Shown here in pieces: positions 18,144-26,869 of a DNA stretch of 64,000 nucleotides. This DNA comes from Burkholderia ubonensis (GTDB lineage: Bacteria; Pseudomonadota; Gammaproteobacteria; Burkholderiales; Burkholderiaceae): assembly GCF_902833085.1 (NCBI RefSeq), contig NZ_CADFEB010000009.1:124001-188000 (forward strand), written 5' to 3'. Below the pieces are notes generated by a model that was given only the letters and a program-made list of their open reading frames with translations, was not told where the DNA came from and made no database searches. The number at the start of each line of letters is the position of its first letter. Positions within the stretch are counted from its first letter, which is position 1. The position numbers and the translations under genes were made by a program.

Positions 18144-19073
18144 ATGACCTCCAGCCGTTCCCCGCGTTACCGCGGCATCTTCCCCGTCGTGCCGACGACG
18201 TTCACCGAGACCGGTGCGCTCGATCTCGCGAGCCAGAAGCGCGCGGTCGATTTCATGATCGACGCCGGCGCCGACGGGCTGTGCATCCTCGCGAACTTCT
18301 CCGAGCAGTTCGCGCTGGCCGACGACGAGCGCGACGTGCTCGCGCGCACGATCGTCGAGCACGTCGCCGGCCGCGTGCCGGTGATCGTGACGACGTCGCA
18401 CTACAGCTCGGACGTGTGCGCCGCGCGCAGCCGGCATGCGCAGGCGCTCGGCGCATCGATGGTGATGGCGATGCCGCCGTATCACGGCGCGACGTTCCGC
18501 GTGCCCGAGCCGCAGATCTTCGAGTTCTTCGCGCGCGTGTCGGACGCGCTCGACATCCCGATCATGATCCAGGACGCGCCGGCGAGCGGCACCGCGCTGC
18601 CCGCGCCGTTCCTCGCGCGGATGGCGCGCGAGATCGAGCAGGTCGCGTACTTCAAGATCGAGACGCCGGGCGCGGCGAACAAGCTGCGCGAGCTGATCCG
18701 GCTCGGCGGCGACGCGGTCGAGGGGCCGTGGGACGGCGAGGAGGCGATCACGCTGCTCGCCGACCTGAACGCGGGCGCGACCGGCGCGATGACGGGCGGC
18801 GCGTATCCGGACGGACTGCGGCCGATCCTCGTCGCGCATCGCGAAGGGCGCATCGACGACGCCTATGCGCGCTACGCGCAGTGGCTGCCGCTGATCAATC
18901 ACGAGAACCGCCAGTCCGGGATCCTCACCGCGAAGGCGCTGATGCGCGAAGGCGGCGTGATCGCGTGCGAGCGCGCGCGCCATCCGCTGCCGGAGCTGCA
19001 TCCGGACACCCGCGCCGAACTGGTCGCAATCGCGCGCCGGCTCGACCCGCTGGTGCTGCGCTGGGCGCGCTGA
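18144..19073 (+). CDS. araD: L-2-keto-3-deoxyarabonate dehydratase (DapA superfamily)
   Basis: 309-residue DHDPS/NAL-superfamily protein, the same length as characterised L-2-keto-3-deoxyarabonate dehydratases that yield alpha-ketoglutarate semialdehyde. The Schiff-base Lys171 ('VAYFKIETPG') is present. The usual 'YN.P' motif is replaced by 'IQDAP' and 'GTTGE' by 'NFSEQ', differences shared by this dehydratase branch and arguing against a true dihydrodipicolinate synthase. It starts 28 bases after the arabonate dehydratase stop. The next enzyme, ketoglutarate semialdehyde dehydrogenase, is not in the window. araD here is the dehydratase, not the epimerase. Confidence 0.82.
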   Translation: MTSSRSPRYRGIFPVVPTTFTETGALDLASQKRAVDFMIDAGADGLCILANFSEQFALADDERDVLARTIVEHVAGRVPVIVTTSHYSSDVCAARSRHAQALGASMVMAMPPYHGATFRVPEPQIFEFFARVSDALDIPIMIQDAPASGTALPAPFLARMAREIEQVAYFKIETPGAANKLRELIRLGGDAVEGPWDGEEAITLLADLNAGATGAMTGGAYPDGLRPILVAHREGRIDDAYARYAQWLPLINHENRQSGILTAKALMREGGVIACERARHPLPELHPDTRAELVAIARRLDPLVLRWAR

Positions 19074-19212
19074 AGCGGACCGGCAAGCGGCTGCCGCGCA
19101 TGGCGAAAACGCTGCCGCCGCCGCATCGCCGTCGCGCACGACAACGATACCGACACCGATACCTACACCTACACCACGGTCGACAACGACCCGTACTCAG
19201 AGGAGACACGAC

Positions 19213-20217
19213 ATGACCCGCACGATTCGCCGACTGACCCTGCGCGCCGCGCTCGCGGCGCTGTGCCTCGCGCCGCTCGGCATGCCGGGCGCCGCCCGCG
19301 CCGACGCGCCGCTCAAGATCGGCTTTCTGGTGAAGATGCCCGAGCAGGCGTGGTTCATCAACGAGCAGGGCGCGGCGTCCGCGCTCGGCCAGAAGGAGGG
19401 CTTCACGGTCGTGAAGATCGGCACGCCCGACGGCGAGAAGACGCTCGCGGCGATCGACAACCTCGGCTCGCAAGGCGCGCAGGGCTTCGTGATCTGCGCG
19501 CCCGACGTGCGGCTCGGGCCGGCGATCGCGGCGCGCGCGAAGCGCTACAACATGAAGTTCGTGACCGTCGACGACCAGCTCGTCGATTCGTCCGGCAAGC
19601 CGCTCGCGAACGTTCCGCATCTCGGGATGTCGGCGATCAAGATCGGCAACCAGGTCGGCCAGGCGATCGCCGACGAGATGAAGCGGCGCGGCTGGAAGCC
19701 GGAAGAGGTCGGTGCGCTGCGCGTGACCAACTACGAGCTGCCGACCGCGAAGCTGCGCACCGACGGCGCGACGCAGGCGCTGCTCGCGAACGGCTTTCGC
19801 AAGGAGAACATCTTCGACGCGCCGCAGAAGACGACCGACGACGAAGGCGGCTTCAGCGCCGCCGCGCCGGTGCTCGCGCGGCATCCGAACGTGAAGAAGT
19901 GGGTGGTCTATGCGCTGAACGAGGAGACCGTGCTCGGCGCGGTGCGCGCGACCGAGCAATTGCACATCCCGGCCGCGGACGTGATCGGCGTCGGCATCAA
20001 CGGCGCGGGCGAGGCGTTCGCCGAATTCCAGAAGAAGGAGCCGACCGGCTTCTACGGCACGATCGCCGTCAGCTCGACGAACCACGGCAAGGACAGCACG
20101 CAGAACCTCGTCGACTGGATCCGCAACGGCAAGACGCCGCCCGCCGACACGCAGACGAGCGGCAAGCTGATGACGCGCGGCAACTGGCAGGCCGTGCGCG
20201 CCGAGCTGGGCATCTGA
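19213..20217 (+). CDS. araF: L-arabinose ABC importer, periplasmic binding protein
   Basis: 334-residue type I periplasmic sugar-binding protein with a signal peptide (cut about ARA-DAP). It follows the AraF pattern closely: '[14 protein letters not shown]', '[16 protein letters not shown]', '[11 protein letters not shown]', '[13 protein letters not shown]', '[13 protein letters not shown]', 'TGFYGTI'. It is followed by the ATPase and permease of the same importer. The 139-base gap before it includes a run of short GATACCGACACC-type repeats (about 19144-19180) of no known function. Confidence 0.92.
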   Translation: MTRTIRRLTLRAALAALCLAPLGMPGAARADAPLKIGFLVKMPEQAWFINEQGAASALGQKEGFTVVKIGTPDGEKTLAAIDNLGSQGAQGFVICAPDVRLGPAIAARAKRYNMKFVTVDDQLVDSSGKPLANVPHLGMSAIKIGNQVGQAIADEMKRRGWKPEEVGALRVTNYELPTAKLRTDGATQALLANGFRKENIFDAPQKTTDDEGGFSAAAPVLARHPNVKKWVVYALNEETVLGAVRATEQLHIPAADVIGVGINGAGEAFAEFQKKEPTGFYGTIAVSSTNHGKDSTQNLVDWIRNGKTPPADTQTSGKLMTRGNWQAVRAELGI

Positions 20218-20237
20218 CGACGGCCGGCGAGGACGCG

Positions 20238-21767
20238 ATGACGACGGACACGATTACGCGGGCCGACGCCGTGACCACCAGCGATGCGCTGCTGGCGCTC
20301 GACGGCATCACCGTGAGCTTTCCCGGCGTGCGCGCGCTCGACGCGGTGTCGCTGTCGGTGCGTGCGGGCGAGGTGCACGGGCTGATGGGCGAGAACGGCG
20401 CGGGAAAGTCGACGCTGCTGAAGGTGCTGTCGGGCGTGAACCAGCCGCAGGCCGGCACGCTGGCGCTGAACGGGCTCGCGCAGCGTTTCGCGTCGACGCG
20501 CGCGGCGCTGGAGGCCGGCATCGCGATCATCTATCAGGAGCTGCATCTGGTGCCCGAGCTGACGGTCGCGGAAAACCTGATGCTCGGGCAACTGCCGAGC
20601 CGGCTCGGCGTGGTCGACGCGCGCACGCTGGTCGCGCGGGCGACGCGCGAGCTCGAACGGCTCGGCGAGCGCATCGACCCGAACACGCCGGTCAAGCACC
20701 TGTCGATCGGGCAACGACAGATGATCGAAATCGGCAAGGCGCTGATGCGCGACGCGCGCGTGATCGCGTTCGACGAGCCGACCAGCTCGCTGTCCGCGCG
20801 CGAGACCGCGCAGCTGTTCCGGATCATCCGCGCGCTGCGCGAGGACGGCCGCGCGATCATCTACGTCACGCACCGGATGGAGGAGGTGTATGAACTGTGC
20901 GACCGCGTGACGGTGTTTCGCGACGGCCGGCGCATCGAGACCTTCGAATCGGTCGCCGGGCTCGACCGCGACCGGCTGATCGGCAGCATGGTCGGCCGGT
21001 CGATCGCGGACGTGTACGGCTACCGGCCGCGCGCGGCGGGCGACGTGCTGATCGAGGCGAACGGGCTGATGGGACCCGGGCTGTCCGAGCCCGTGTCGTT
21101 CAGCGCGTGCCGCGGCGAGATCGTCGGGTTCTTCGGGCTCGTCGGCGCGGGGCGCTCGGAGCTGATGAAGCTGCTGGTCGGCGCGGCGCGCCCGAGCGCG
21201 GGCCACGTCGCGCTGCACGGGCGGCGCGTCGCGTTCGCGAGCCCGCGCGACGCGGTGCGCGCCGGCGTCGCGCTGTGCCCGGAGGACCGCAAGCAGGACG
21301 GCATCGTCGCGATCGCGTCGGTGGCCGACAACCTGAACATCAGCGCGCGCCGGCATTTCAGCCCCGCGCGCGTGCTGCTCGCGCCGCGCAAGGAGCGCGA
21401 GCTCGCGCGGCGCTACATCGAGCGCCTCGCGATCAAGACCCGCGACGGCGACACGCCGATCGGCGCGCTGTCGGGCGGCAACCAGCAGAAGGTGGTGCTC
21501 GCGCGCTGGCTCGCGGAGCGCATCGACGTGTTCCTGATGGACGAGCCGACGCGCGGCATCGACGTCGGCGCGCGCGCGGAAATCTACAACCTGTTCTACG
21601 AACTCGCGGAAGCGGGGCGCACGGTGATCCTCGTGTCGAGCGATCTCGCCGAGGTGATCGGCGTGTCGGACCGCATCGTCGTGATGAAGGAAGGACGGAT
21701 CGCCGGCTGCGTGTCGAAGGCGCAGGCGAGCCCCGATGCGCTGATCAGGCTCGCGCTGCCGCGCTAG
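20238..21767 (+). CDS. araG: L-arabinose ABC importer, ATP-binding protein
   Basis: 509-residue tandem ATPase of a sugar importer (AraG/MglA/RbsA type). The first half has an intact Walker A ('[12 protein letters not shown]'), signature '[15 protein letters not shown]' and Walker B '[10 protein letters not shown]'. The second half has the degenerate loop '[10 protein letters not shown]' usual in this family, with signature '[15 protein letters not shown]' and '[11 protein letters not shown]'. The ATG at 20238 starts 20 bases after araF, and the larger upstream open frame is antifeature sequence within araF. Confidence 0.92.
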   Translation: MTTDTITRADAVTTSDALLALDGITVSFPGVRALDAVSLSVRAGEVHGLMGENGAGKSTLLKVLSGVNQPQAGTLALNGLAQRFASTRAALEAGIAIIYQELHLVPELTVAENLMLGQLPSRLGVVDARTLVARATRELERLGERIDPNTPVKHLSIGQRQMIEIGKALMRDARVIAFDEPTSSLSARETAQLFRIIRALREDGRAIIYVTHRMEEVYELCDRVTVFRDGRRIETFESVAGLDRDRLIGSMVGRSIADVYGYRPRAAGDVLIEANGLMGPGLSEPVSFSACRGEIVGFFGLVGAGRSELMKLLVGAARPSAGHVALHGRRVAFASPRDAVRAGVALCPEDRKQDGIVAIASVADNLNISARRHFSPARVLLAPRKERELARRYIERLAIKTRDGDTPIGALSGGNQQKVVLARWLAERIDVFLMDEPTRGIDVGARAEIYNLFYELAEAGRTVILVSSDLAEVIGVSDRIVVMKEGRIAGCVSKAQASPDALIRLALPR

Positions 21768-21802
21768 CCGATGTAAGACCCGAACGGAAACCTGCACACG
21801 AC

Positions 21803-22822
21803 ATGAGCCAAGCCATGCAACCTCAAGGCACTTCCCCTTCCCCCGACACGCCTGCGCCGGCGGCACGCGCGCGCGGCGGCGCGTGGAATCTGATCAACCG
21901 CTCCGGCATCGTGATGGTGTTCGTCGTGCTGTTCGCGACGCTGTCGCTGACCGTGCCGGACTTCCTCACGCCCCGCAACATCCAGGGCCTGCTGCTGTCG
22001 GTCACGCTGATCGGCTCGATCGCCGTGACGATGATGTTCGTGCTCGCGCTCGGCGAAGTCGACCTGTCGGTCGCGTCGATCGTCGCGTTCTCGGGCGTCG
22101 TCGCGTCGACGCTGATCACCGCGACGCACAGCGTGCTGCTCGGCATCGTCGCCGGCGTGCTCGCGGGCGGCGCGGTCGGGCTCGTCAACGGCGTGCTGAT
22201 CGCGCGCTGGCGGATCAACTCGCTGATCGTCACGCTCGCGATGATGGAAGTCGTGCGCGGCCTCGCGTTCATCACGTCGAACGGCGACGCGGTGATGATC
22301 TCCGAGGAGCGCTTCTTCGAGCTCGGCTCGGGCGCGTTCCTCGGCGTCTCGTATCCGATCTGGAGCAACATCGTCGGCTTCGTCGTGTTCGGCTTCCTGC
22401 TGCGCAAGACGGTGTTCGGCAAGAACGTGCTGGCCGTCGGCGGCAACGGCGAGGCGGCGCTGCTCGCGGGGCTGCCGGTGACGCGCATCAAGGTCACGGT
22501 GTTCGTGCTGCAGGGGCTCGTCACCGGTTTCGCGGGCGTGATGCTCGCGTCGCGGATGAGCCTCGGCGATCCGAAGACGTCGGTCGGGCTCGAGCTCGGC
22601 GTGATCTCCGCGTGCGTGCTCGGCGGCGTGTCGCTGACGGGCGGCGTCGCGACGATCTCCGGCGTGCTCGTCGGCGTGCTGATCATGGGGTCCGTGCAGG
22701 ACGCGATGAGCCTGCTGAACGTGCCGACGTTTTACCAATATCTGATACGGGGCGGCATTCTGTTGCTTGCGGTGCTGTTCGACCAGTATCGTCGCAATCA
22801 GCGGCGTGCGATGCGGATCTGA
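21803..22822 (+). CDS. araH: L-arabinose ABC importer, permease
   Basis: 339-residue inner-membrane permease of the RbsC/AraH family with eight to ten hydrophobic helices, starting after a Pro/Ala-rich cytoplasmic lead. Family blocks include 'GEVDLSVASIVAFSGVVAS', 'INSLIVTLAMMEVVRG' and 'GVISACVLGGVSLTGGVATI'. It completes the AraFGH importer, 35 bases after araG. Confidence 0.92.
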   Translation: MSQAMQPQGTSPSPDTPAPAARARGGAWNLINRSGIVMVFVVLFATLSLTVPDFLTPRNIQGLLLSVTLIGSIAVTMMFVLALGEVDLSVASIVAFSGVVASTLITATHSVLLGIVAGVLAGGAVGLVNGVLIARWRINSLIVTLAMMEVVRGLAFITSNGDAVMISEERFFELGSGAFLGVSYPIWSNIVGFVVFGFLLRKTVFGKNVLAVGGNGEAALLAGLPVTRIKVTVFVLQGLVTGFAGVMLASRMSLGDPKTSVGLELGVISACVLGGVSLTGGVATISGVLVGVLIMGSVQDAMSLLNVPTFYQYLIRGGILLLAVLFDQYRRNQRRAMRI

Positions 22823-22885
22823 CGGCGGGGCGGGATGCTGTCGGGGCGGCTGCGCGCGAATACAGGCAGACATTCCGGAGACAGC

Positions 22886-23797
22886 ATGCAACAGCAGATT
22901 CAGGCGGCGCGGGCGACGCTGCTGGTGGACAGCCGCAACACGCTCGGCGAGGGCGCGACGTGGTGCGATGCGACCGGCACGCTGTACTGGGTCGACATCG
23001 AAGGCGCGCGGCTGTGGCGGTGCCGCGCGGACGGCACGGGCGCGACGCACTGGCCGATGCCCGAGCGGCTCGCGTGCTTCGCGCTGACGGACGCCCCGGA
23101 CGTGCTGCTCGTCGGGCTCGCGACGCATCTCGCGTTCTTCGACCTGAGCAGGCAGACGTTCACGCGGATCGTCGACGTCGAGCCCGAGCTGCCGACGCGG
23201 CTCAACGACGGCCGCTGCGATCCGCACGGCGCGCTCGTGTTCGGGATGAAGGACGAAGGCGGCGGTGCGGCGCCGCGTGCGATCGGCGGGTTCTATCGGC
23301 TCGGTCCGGATCTGACGCTCGAGCGGCTCGCGTTGCCGCCTGCCGCGATCGCGAACAGCATTGCGTTTTCGCCGGACGGAGCGCGGATGTATTTCTGTGA
23401 TTCACCGGCGCGCGAGATTTTTGTTTGCGACTATCGCGCGGACGGCGACGTCGCGAACGTGCGGCCGTTCGCGCGACTGACCGACGCCGACGGCGAGCCG
23501 GACGGTTCGACGGTCGATCGCGACGGCGGCTTGTGGAATGCGCAATGGGGCGCGGGGCGCGTCGTCCGCTACGGTCCGGACGGCGTCGAGACCGATCGCA
23601 TCGCCGTGCCGACCGCGCAGCCGAGCTGCGTGGCGCTCGACGACGCAGGGCGCCTGTACGTGACGAGTGCGCGTGTCGGGCTGAGCGATGCCGCGCTCGC
23701 GAGCGATGCGAATGCGGGCGGCGTGTTCGTTACGAAGACGCGGTATGCGGGCTTGCAGGCCGCGCGGTTCCCGTTCAAGCAAGCGGTGCGCGGCTGA
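22886..23797 (+). CDS. SMP-30/gluconolactonase-family L-arabinolactonase
   Basis: 303-residue SMP-30/Gnl/LRE-family beta-propeller lactonase, expected to open L-arabino-gamma-lactone to L-arabonate, the substrate of the dehydratase at the head of this operon. Metal-site segments are visible: 'LGEGATWCD' (Glu), 'PAAIANSIAFSPDG' (Asn) and 'EPDGSTVDRDGGLW' (Asp). No signal peptide, so cytosolic. It is the last gene of the arabinose block, 63 bases after araH. L-arabinose 1-dehydrogenase, the first enzyme, is not here. A role on another aldonolactone is possible. Confidence 0.82.
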   Translation: MQQQIQAARATLLVDSRNTLGEGATWCDATGTLYWVDIEGARLWRCRADGTGATHWPMPERLACFALTDAPDVLLVGLATHLAFFDLSRQTFTRIVDVEPELPTRLNDGRCDPHGALVFGMKDEGGGAAPRAIGGFYRLGPDLTLERLALPPAAIANSIAFSPDGARMYFCDSPAREIFVCDYRADGDVANVRPFARLTDADGEPDGSTVDRDGGLWNAQWGAGRVVRYGPDGVETDRIAVPTAQPSCVALDDAGRLYVTSARVGLSDAALASDANAGGVFVTKTRYAGLQAARFPFKQAVRG

Positions 23798-23856
23798 CCG
23801 CGTGAGCCGCGCGCGCGTGCTGGTAAGATGGCCCGCAATTTCATCCGGCCCGCGTC

Positions 23857-24357
23857 ATGAGCACTGCACCGACCAAGTCCGCGAGTTCCAAAAACGCGAA
23901 GAACGCCGTCCGCGCCGCGGGCGACAAGCCGAAGGCGCGCGCGCCGCAGCGCCTGACCTACGTGATCGGCAGCCTCGACCGGCTGCTGCGCCGACATATG
24001 ACCGACGCGCTCGCGCCGCTCGGCATCACGCTCGCGCAATACACGGCGCTGTCGGTGCTCGAGGCGCGCGGCGCATCGTCGAACGCGCAGCTCGCCGAGC
24101 GCTCGTTCATCACGCCGCAATCGGCGAACGAGGTGATGAGCGTGATGGCGGCTCGCGGCTTCGTCACGCGCGAAGCCGATCCGTCGCACGGCCGCGTGAT
24201 CCTGCTGAAGCTGACCGACGAAGGCGCGGCGATGCTGCGCGAATGCGAGGCCGTGCTGCGTCCGCTCGAAAGCCGGATGCTCGGCGAATTCCCCGCCGAC
24301 GACGCCGCGCACGTGCAGCGCGCGCTCGAAGTGTTCGTCCGCAACCTGCGAGGCTGA
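23857..24357 (+). CDS. MarR-family regulator of the ferulate genes
   Basis: 166-residue MarR-family winged-helix protein with a Lys/Ala-rich N-terminal extension (about residues 1-30), then 'LLRRHMTDALAPLGITLAQY', 'SNAQLAERSFITPQSANEVM' and a wing 'READPSHGRVILLKLTDEG'. MarR proteins of this type (FerR, HcaR) repress hydroxycinnamate catabolism and respond to the CoA thioester. It sits directly upstream of the hydratase-lyase operon, whose promoter contains a perfect palindrome suitable for a dimeric MarR protein. Confidence 0.87.
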   Translation: MSTAPTKSASSKNAKNAVRAAGDKPKARAPQRLTYVIGSLDRLLRRHMTDALAPLGITLAQYTALSVLEARGASSNAQLAERSFITPQSANEVMSVMAARGFVTREADPSHGRVILLKLTDEGAAMLRECEAVLRPLESRMLGEFPADDAAHVQRALEVFVRNLRG

Positions 24358-24453
24358 CGTTCCCGACCCCACGAAACCGCCGGTAGTTCGCTGTCCCGGA
24401 TATCCCCGACAGGACACCCGATCCGGGTTTACACCGGCGTTTTTGTCGCTTGC

Positions 24454-24474
24454 AATATCAGGTAGCCTGATATT
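24454..24474. promoter_or_regulatory. Operator palindrome before the hydroxycinnamoyl-CoA operon
   Basis: Perfect inverted repeat AATATCAGG-TAG-CCTGATATT, 69 bases before the start of the hydratase-lyase gene. The core ATCAGG-YAG-CCTGAT recurs at 28836-28850 before the MFS transporter gene. It probably binds the adjacent MarR regulator and overlaps the promoter (TTTACA at 24428-24433 could be the -35 box). Confidence 0.7.
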
Positions 24475-24542
24475 AAATGAAGCCGTTCGCAGCAGAGGCG
24501 CTGCGCACCGAATCGGCACTGGAACACATCACAGGAACAGAC

Positions 24543-25373
24543 ATGAGCAAGTACGACAACCGCTGGCAGACCGTCGAGGTAAAAGTGGAGGCGGGCATCG
24601 CGTGGGTGACGCTGAACCGCCCGGACAAGCGCAACGCGATGAGCCCGACGCTCAACCGGGAGATGCTGCAGGTGCTCGACGCGATCGAGTTCGACGACGA
24701 CGCGAAGGTGCTCGTACTGACCGGCGCGGGCGCCGCGTGGACGGCCGGCATGGATCTGAAGGAATACTTCCGCGAAATCGACGGCGGCCCGGACGCGCTG
24801 CAGGAGAAGGTGCGGCGCGACGCGTCGGAATGGCAGTGGCGGCGCCTGCGGATGTACGGCAAGCCGACGATCGCGATGGTGAACGGCTGGTGCTTCGGCG
24901 GCGGTTTCTCGCCGCTCGTCGCGTGCGATCTCGCGATCGCGGCCGACGAAGCGGTGTTCGGCCTGTCGGAGATCAACTGGGGCATTCCGCCGGGCAACCT
25001 CGTCAGCAAGGCGATGGCGGATACCGTCGGGCATCGCCGCGCGCTGCACTACATCATGACGGGCGACACGTTCACCGGCGTCGAGGCGGCGGACATGGGC
25101 CTCGTGAACCGCAGCGTGCCGCTCGCCGAGCTGCGCGACGCGACGATCGCGCTCGCCGCGCGCCTGCTCGACAAGAACCCGGTCGTGCTGCGCGCGGCGA
25201 AGCACGGCTTCAAGCGGTCGCGGGAACTGACGTGGGAGCAGTGCGAGGATTACCTGTACGCGAAGCTCGATCAGGCGCAGCTGCGCGATCCGGAGCGGGG
25301 CCGCGAGCAGGGGCTCAAGCAGTTCCTCGACGACAAGGCGATCAAGCCCGGGCTGCAGGCGTACAAGCGCTGA
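24543..25373 (+). CDS. ech: p-Hydroxycinnamoyl-CoA hydratase/lyase (feruloyl-CoA to vanillin)
   Basis: 276-residue crotonase-fold enzyme that hydrates feruloyl-CoA and cleaves it to vanillin and acetyl-CoA. The length equals that of the Pseudomonas enzyme, and the diagnostic segment 'MVNGWCFGGGFSPLVACDLA' followed by 'GLSEINWGIPPGNLVSKAM' is present; plain enoyl-CoA hydratases lack it. The ATG at 24543 was taken over the upstream in-frame ATG at 24477, which lies against the operator. It is first in an operon with vanillin dehydrogenase and feruloyl-CoA synthetase. Confidence 0.94.
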   Translation: MSKYDNRWQTVEVKVEAGIAWVTLNRPDKRNAMSPTLNREMLQVLDAIEFDDDAKVLVLTGAGAAWTAGMDLKEYFREIDGGPDALQEKVRRDASEWQWRRLRMYGKPTIAMVNGWCFGGGFSPLVACDLAIAADEAVFGLSEINWGIPPGNLVSKAMADTVGHRRALHYIMTGDTFTGVEAADMGLVNRSVPLAELRDATIALAARLLDKNPVVLRAAKHGFKRSRELTWEQCEDYLYAKLDQAQLRDPERGREQGLKQFLDDKAIKPGLQAYKR

Positions 25374-25410
25374 TCGATACTGCCATGCAGGCATGGGACT
25401 GGAGACACCA

Positions 25411-26859
25411 ATGACCGACAGACAGATGCTGATCGGCGGCGAATGGTGCGCGGCACGCGACGGGCGCACCTTCGACCGTTTCAACCCGGCGACCGGCGCG
25501 CTCGCGTCGCGCGCACCGGCCGCGGGCGCCGCCGACGTCGACGCGGCGGTTGAATCTGCGCACCGCGCGTTTCCCGCCTGGGCCGCGCTCGCGCCGACCG
25601 AGCGCCGCCGCCGGCTGCTGAAGGCGGCGGACCTGATGGACGCGCGCATCGACGCCTTCATCGCGACCGGCGTCGCGGAAACCGGCGCGACGCCGGGCTG
25701 GTACGGCTTCAACGTGACGCTCGCGGCGAACATGCTGCGCGAGGCGGCCGCGATGACGACGCAGATCGACGGCGACGTCATCCCGTCCGACGTGCCCGGC
25801 AATCTCGCGCTCGCGATGCGCGTGCCGTGCGGCGTCGTGCTCGGCATCGCGCCGTGGAATGCGCCGGTGATCCTGGGCACCCGCGCGCTCGCGATGCCGC
25901 TCGCATGCGGCAACACGGTCGTGCTGAAGGCGTCCGAGGCGTGCCCCGGCGTGCACGCGCTGATCGGAGCGGTGCTGCACGACGCGGGGCTCGGCGCGGG
26001 CGTCGTCAACGTGGTCACGCACGCGGCGGACGACGCGCCCGAGCTCGTCGAACGGCTGATCGCGCATCCGCACGTGAAGCGCGTCAACTTCACCGGCTCG
26101 ACGCACGTCGGGCGCATCATCGCGCGCCACGCGGCGGCGCACCTGAAGCCGGTGCTGCTCGAACTCGGCGGCAAGGCGCCGGTGCTCGTGCTCGACGACG
26201 CGGATCTCGACGCCGCCGTCGACGCGATCGCGTTCGGCGCATTCTTCAACCAGGGGCAGATCTGCATGTCGACCGAGCGCGTGATCGCCGCGCGGCCGAT
26301 CGCGGACGCGCTCGTCGAACGGCTCGCCGCGAAGGCGCGTACGCTCGTCGCCGGCGATCCGCACGCGGGCCATGCGCTCGGCACGATGGTCGATGCGCGC
26401 GCGGCCGCCCGCGCGGCGGCGCTCATCGAGGATGCCCGCTCGCACGGCGCGCGCCTGCCGCTCGGCTGCCGGATCGACGGCGCGGTGATGCAGCCCGCGA
26501 TCGTCGACGGCGTGACGCAGCACATGCGCCTGTATCGCGAGGAATCGTTCGCGCCGGTCGTCGCGATCCTGCGCGCGGACAGTGACGACGACGCGGTCGC
26601 GCTCGCGAACGACAGCGAGTTCGGGCTCGCGGCGAGCGTGTTCAGCCGCGACGTCGCGCGGGCGCTGGCGGTCGCGCGGCGGATCGAATCGGGGATCTGC
26701 CACATCAACGGCCCGACCGTGCACGACGAAGCGCAGATGCCGTTCGGCGGCGTGAAGGCGAGCGGCCACGGCCGCTTCGGCAGCCGCGCGTCGATCGCCG
26801 AGTTTACCGAGCTGCGCTGGATCACCGTGCAGACCGCGCCGCGCCACTATCCGATCTGA
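25411..26859 (+). CDS. vdh: Vanillin (aromatic aldehyde) dehydrogenase
   Basis: 482-residue aldehyde dehydrogenase oxidising vanillin (and 4-hydroxybenzaldehyde) to the acid with NAD(P). Catalytic Cys in 'FFNQGQICMSTERV', general-base Glu in 'LLELGGKAPVLV' and the cofactor segments 'GIAPWNAPVILGTRA' and 'NFTGSTHVGRII' are all visible. It lies 37 bases after the hydratase-lyase and 10 bases before the CoA synthetase. The aromatic specificity is inferred from the operon. Vanillate demethylase is not in the window. Confidence 0.9.
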   Translation: MTDRQMLIGGEWCAARDGRTFDRFNPATGALASRAPAAGAADVDAAVESAHRAFPAWAALAPTERRRRLLKAADLMDARIDAFIATGVAETGATPGWYGFNVTLAANMLREAAAMTTQIDGDVIPSDVPGNLALAMRVPCGVVLGIAPWNAPVILGTRALAMPLACGNTVVLKASEACPGVHALIGAVLHDAGLGAGVVNVVTHAADDAPELVERLIAHPHVKRVNFTGSTHVGRIIARHAAAHLKPVLLELGGKAPVLVLDDADLDAAVDAIAFGAFFNQGQICMSTERVIAARPIADALVERLAAKARTLVAGDPHAGHALGTMVDARAAARAAALIEDARSHGARLPLGCRIDGAVMQPAIVDGVTQHMRLYREESFAPVVAILRADSDDDAVALANDSEFGLAASVFSRDVARALAVARRIESGICHINGPTVHDEAQMPFGGVKASGHGRFGSRASIAEFTELRWITVQTAPRHYPI

Positions 26860-26869
26860 GAGGGAAACG

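Noticed and set aside
18144-19073. Annotation as dihydrodipicolinate synthase (dapA)
   Set aside because: The canonical GTTGE and YN motifs are changed, and the operon is for arabinose, so the keto-deoxy-arabonate dehydratase branch fits better.
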